A stretch of 64,000 bases of DNA from the NCBI RefSeq assembly GCF_023283895.1, contig NZ_JAKILB010000004.1:331171-395170 (forward strand), in the 5' to 3' direction. The translations under genes and the position numbers were made by a program. The notes below the pieces were generated by a model. The model made no database searches. It worked only from the letters and a program-made list of their open reading frames with translations, and was not told where the DNA came from. Source of the DNA: Shewanella pneumatophori (GTDB lineage Bacteria; Pseudomonadota; Gammaproteobacteria; Enterobacterales; Shewanellaceae). Shown piece after piece: positions 63,970 through 64,000 of this stretch (position 1 is the first letter of the stretch; every line of letters begins with the position of its first letter).

Positions 63970-64000
63970 TTATTATAACTATGACCCCGTTTTGTATTGT

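Noticed and set aside
1..64000. tRNA, rRNA, prophage, CRISPR-Cas, restriction-modification or toxin-antitoxin genes
   Set aside because: None could be supported anywhere in the window; most of it is conserved chromosomal backbone.

Overview
The window looks like a chromosomal segment of a Shewanella-like gammaproteobacterium. The evidence is gene order and protein character: a complete rpsB-tsf-pyrH-frr-uppS-cdsA-dxr-rseP-bamA-skp-lpxD-fabZ-lpxA-lpxB-rnhB-dnaE-tilS block, the proS/trmO/rcsF and syd/queF/yqcC/truC/yqcA neighbourhoods known from enterobacteria, and several DUF families typical of Alteromonadales and Vibrionales. Species cannot be fixed from sequence reading alone. I see no rRNA, tRNA, prophage or CRISPR array.

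Layout. 1-4.3 kb: the 5' part of queF divergent from syd, then small DUF-family genes (DUF2310, DUF3192 lipoprotein, DUF2789, a GNAT/DUF962 pair). 4.3-5.4 kb has no protein gene. It holds two tandem CsrB-type regulatory RNAs, rich in GGA hairpin loops, each with an intrinsic terminator and its own UvrY/GacA-type 18-bp box about 170-180 bp upstream. 5.5-11.3 kb: DUF3301/DUF3549, yqcC-truC, yqcA, purU and a DUF3718 gene. 11.3-15.8 kb (minus strand): dapD, glnD, map. 16-36.2 kb: the translation / isoprenoid / envelope biogenesis / lipid A / replication block, starting with an rpsB leader structure. 36.3-41.3 kb: a diguanylate cyclase, a CPA2 antiporter, an SGNH hydrolase and a patatin. 41.8-45.5 kb (minus): proS, an acyltransferase, trmO, rcsF. 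45.6-50.6 kb (minus): two overlapping exported amidohydrolase genes and an H-NS family gene. 50.9-52.6 kb: etfBA behind a near-palindromic operator. 52.8-54.7 kb: a lysine riboswitch followed by an NhaC-family transporter, which is therefore probably a lysine carrier. 55.3-58.4 kb: a lipoprotein M3 peptidase and tdk. 58.6-61.9 kb: two tandem paralogous membrane proteins of unknown function plus LemA. 62-64 kb is accessory: hairpin arrays, an orphan small gene and an internally deleted IS110-type transposase at the edge.

How it works together. The central block couples ribosome function (S2, EF-Ts, RRF), nucleotide supply (PyrH), undecaprenyl and phospholipid precursors (UppS, CdsA, Dxr), outer-membrane assembly and stress signalling (RseP, BamA, Skp), lipid A (LpxD, LpxA, LpxB, FabZ) and DNA replication (DnaE, RnhB). 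The most notable non-coding content is the twin CsrB locus, the lysine riboswitch and a 270-333 bp inverted-repeat element (MITE-like, ends ATACCAATCAGTATAA) present in three copies in different orientations and states of decay. The most system-like protein locus of unknown function is the duplicated membrane protein pair with LemA.
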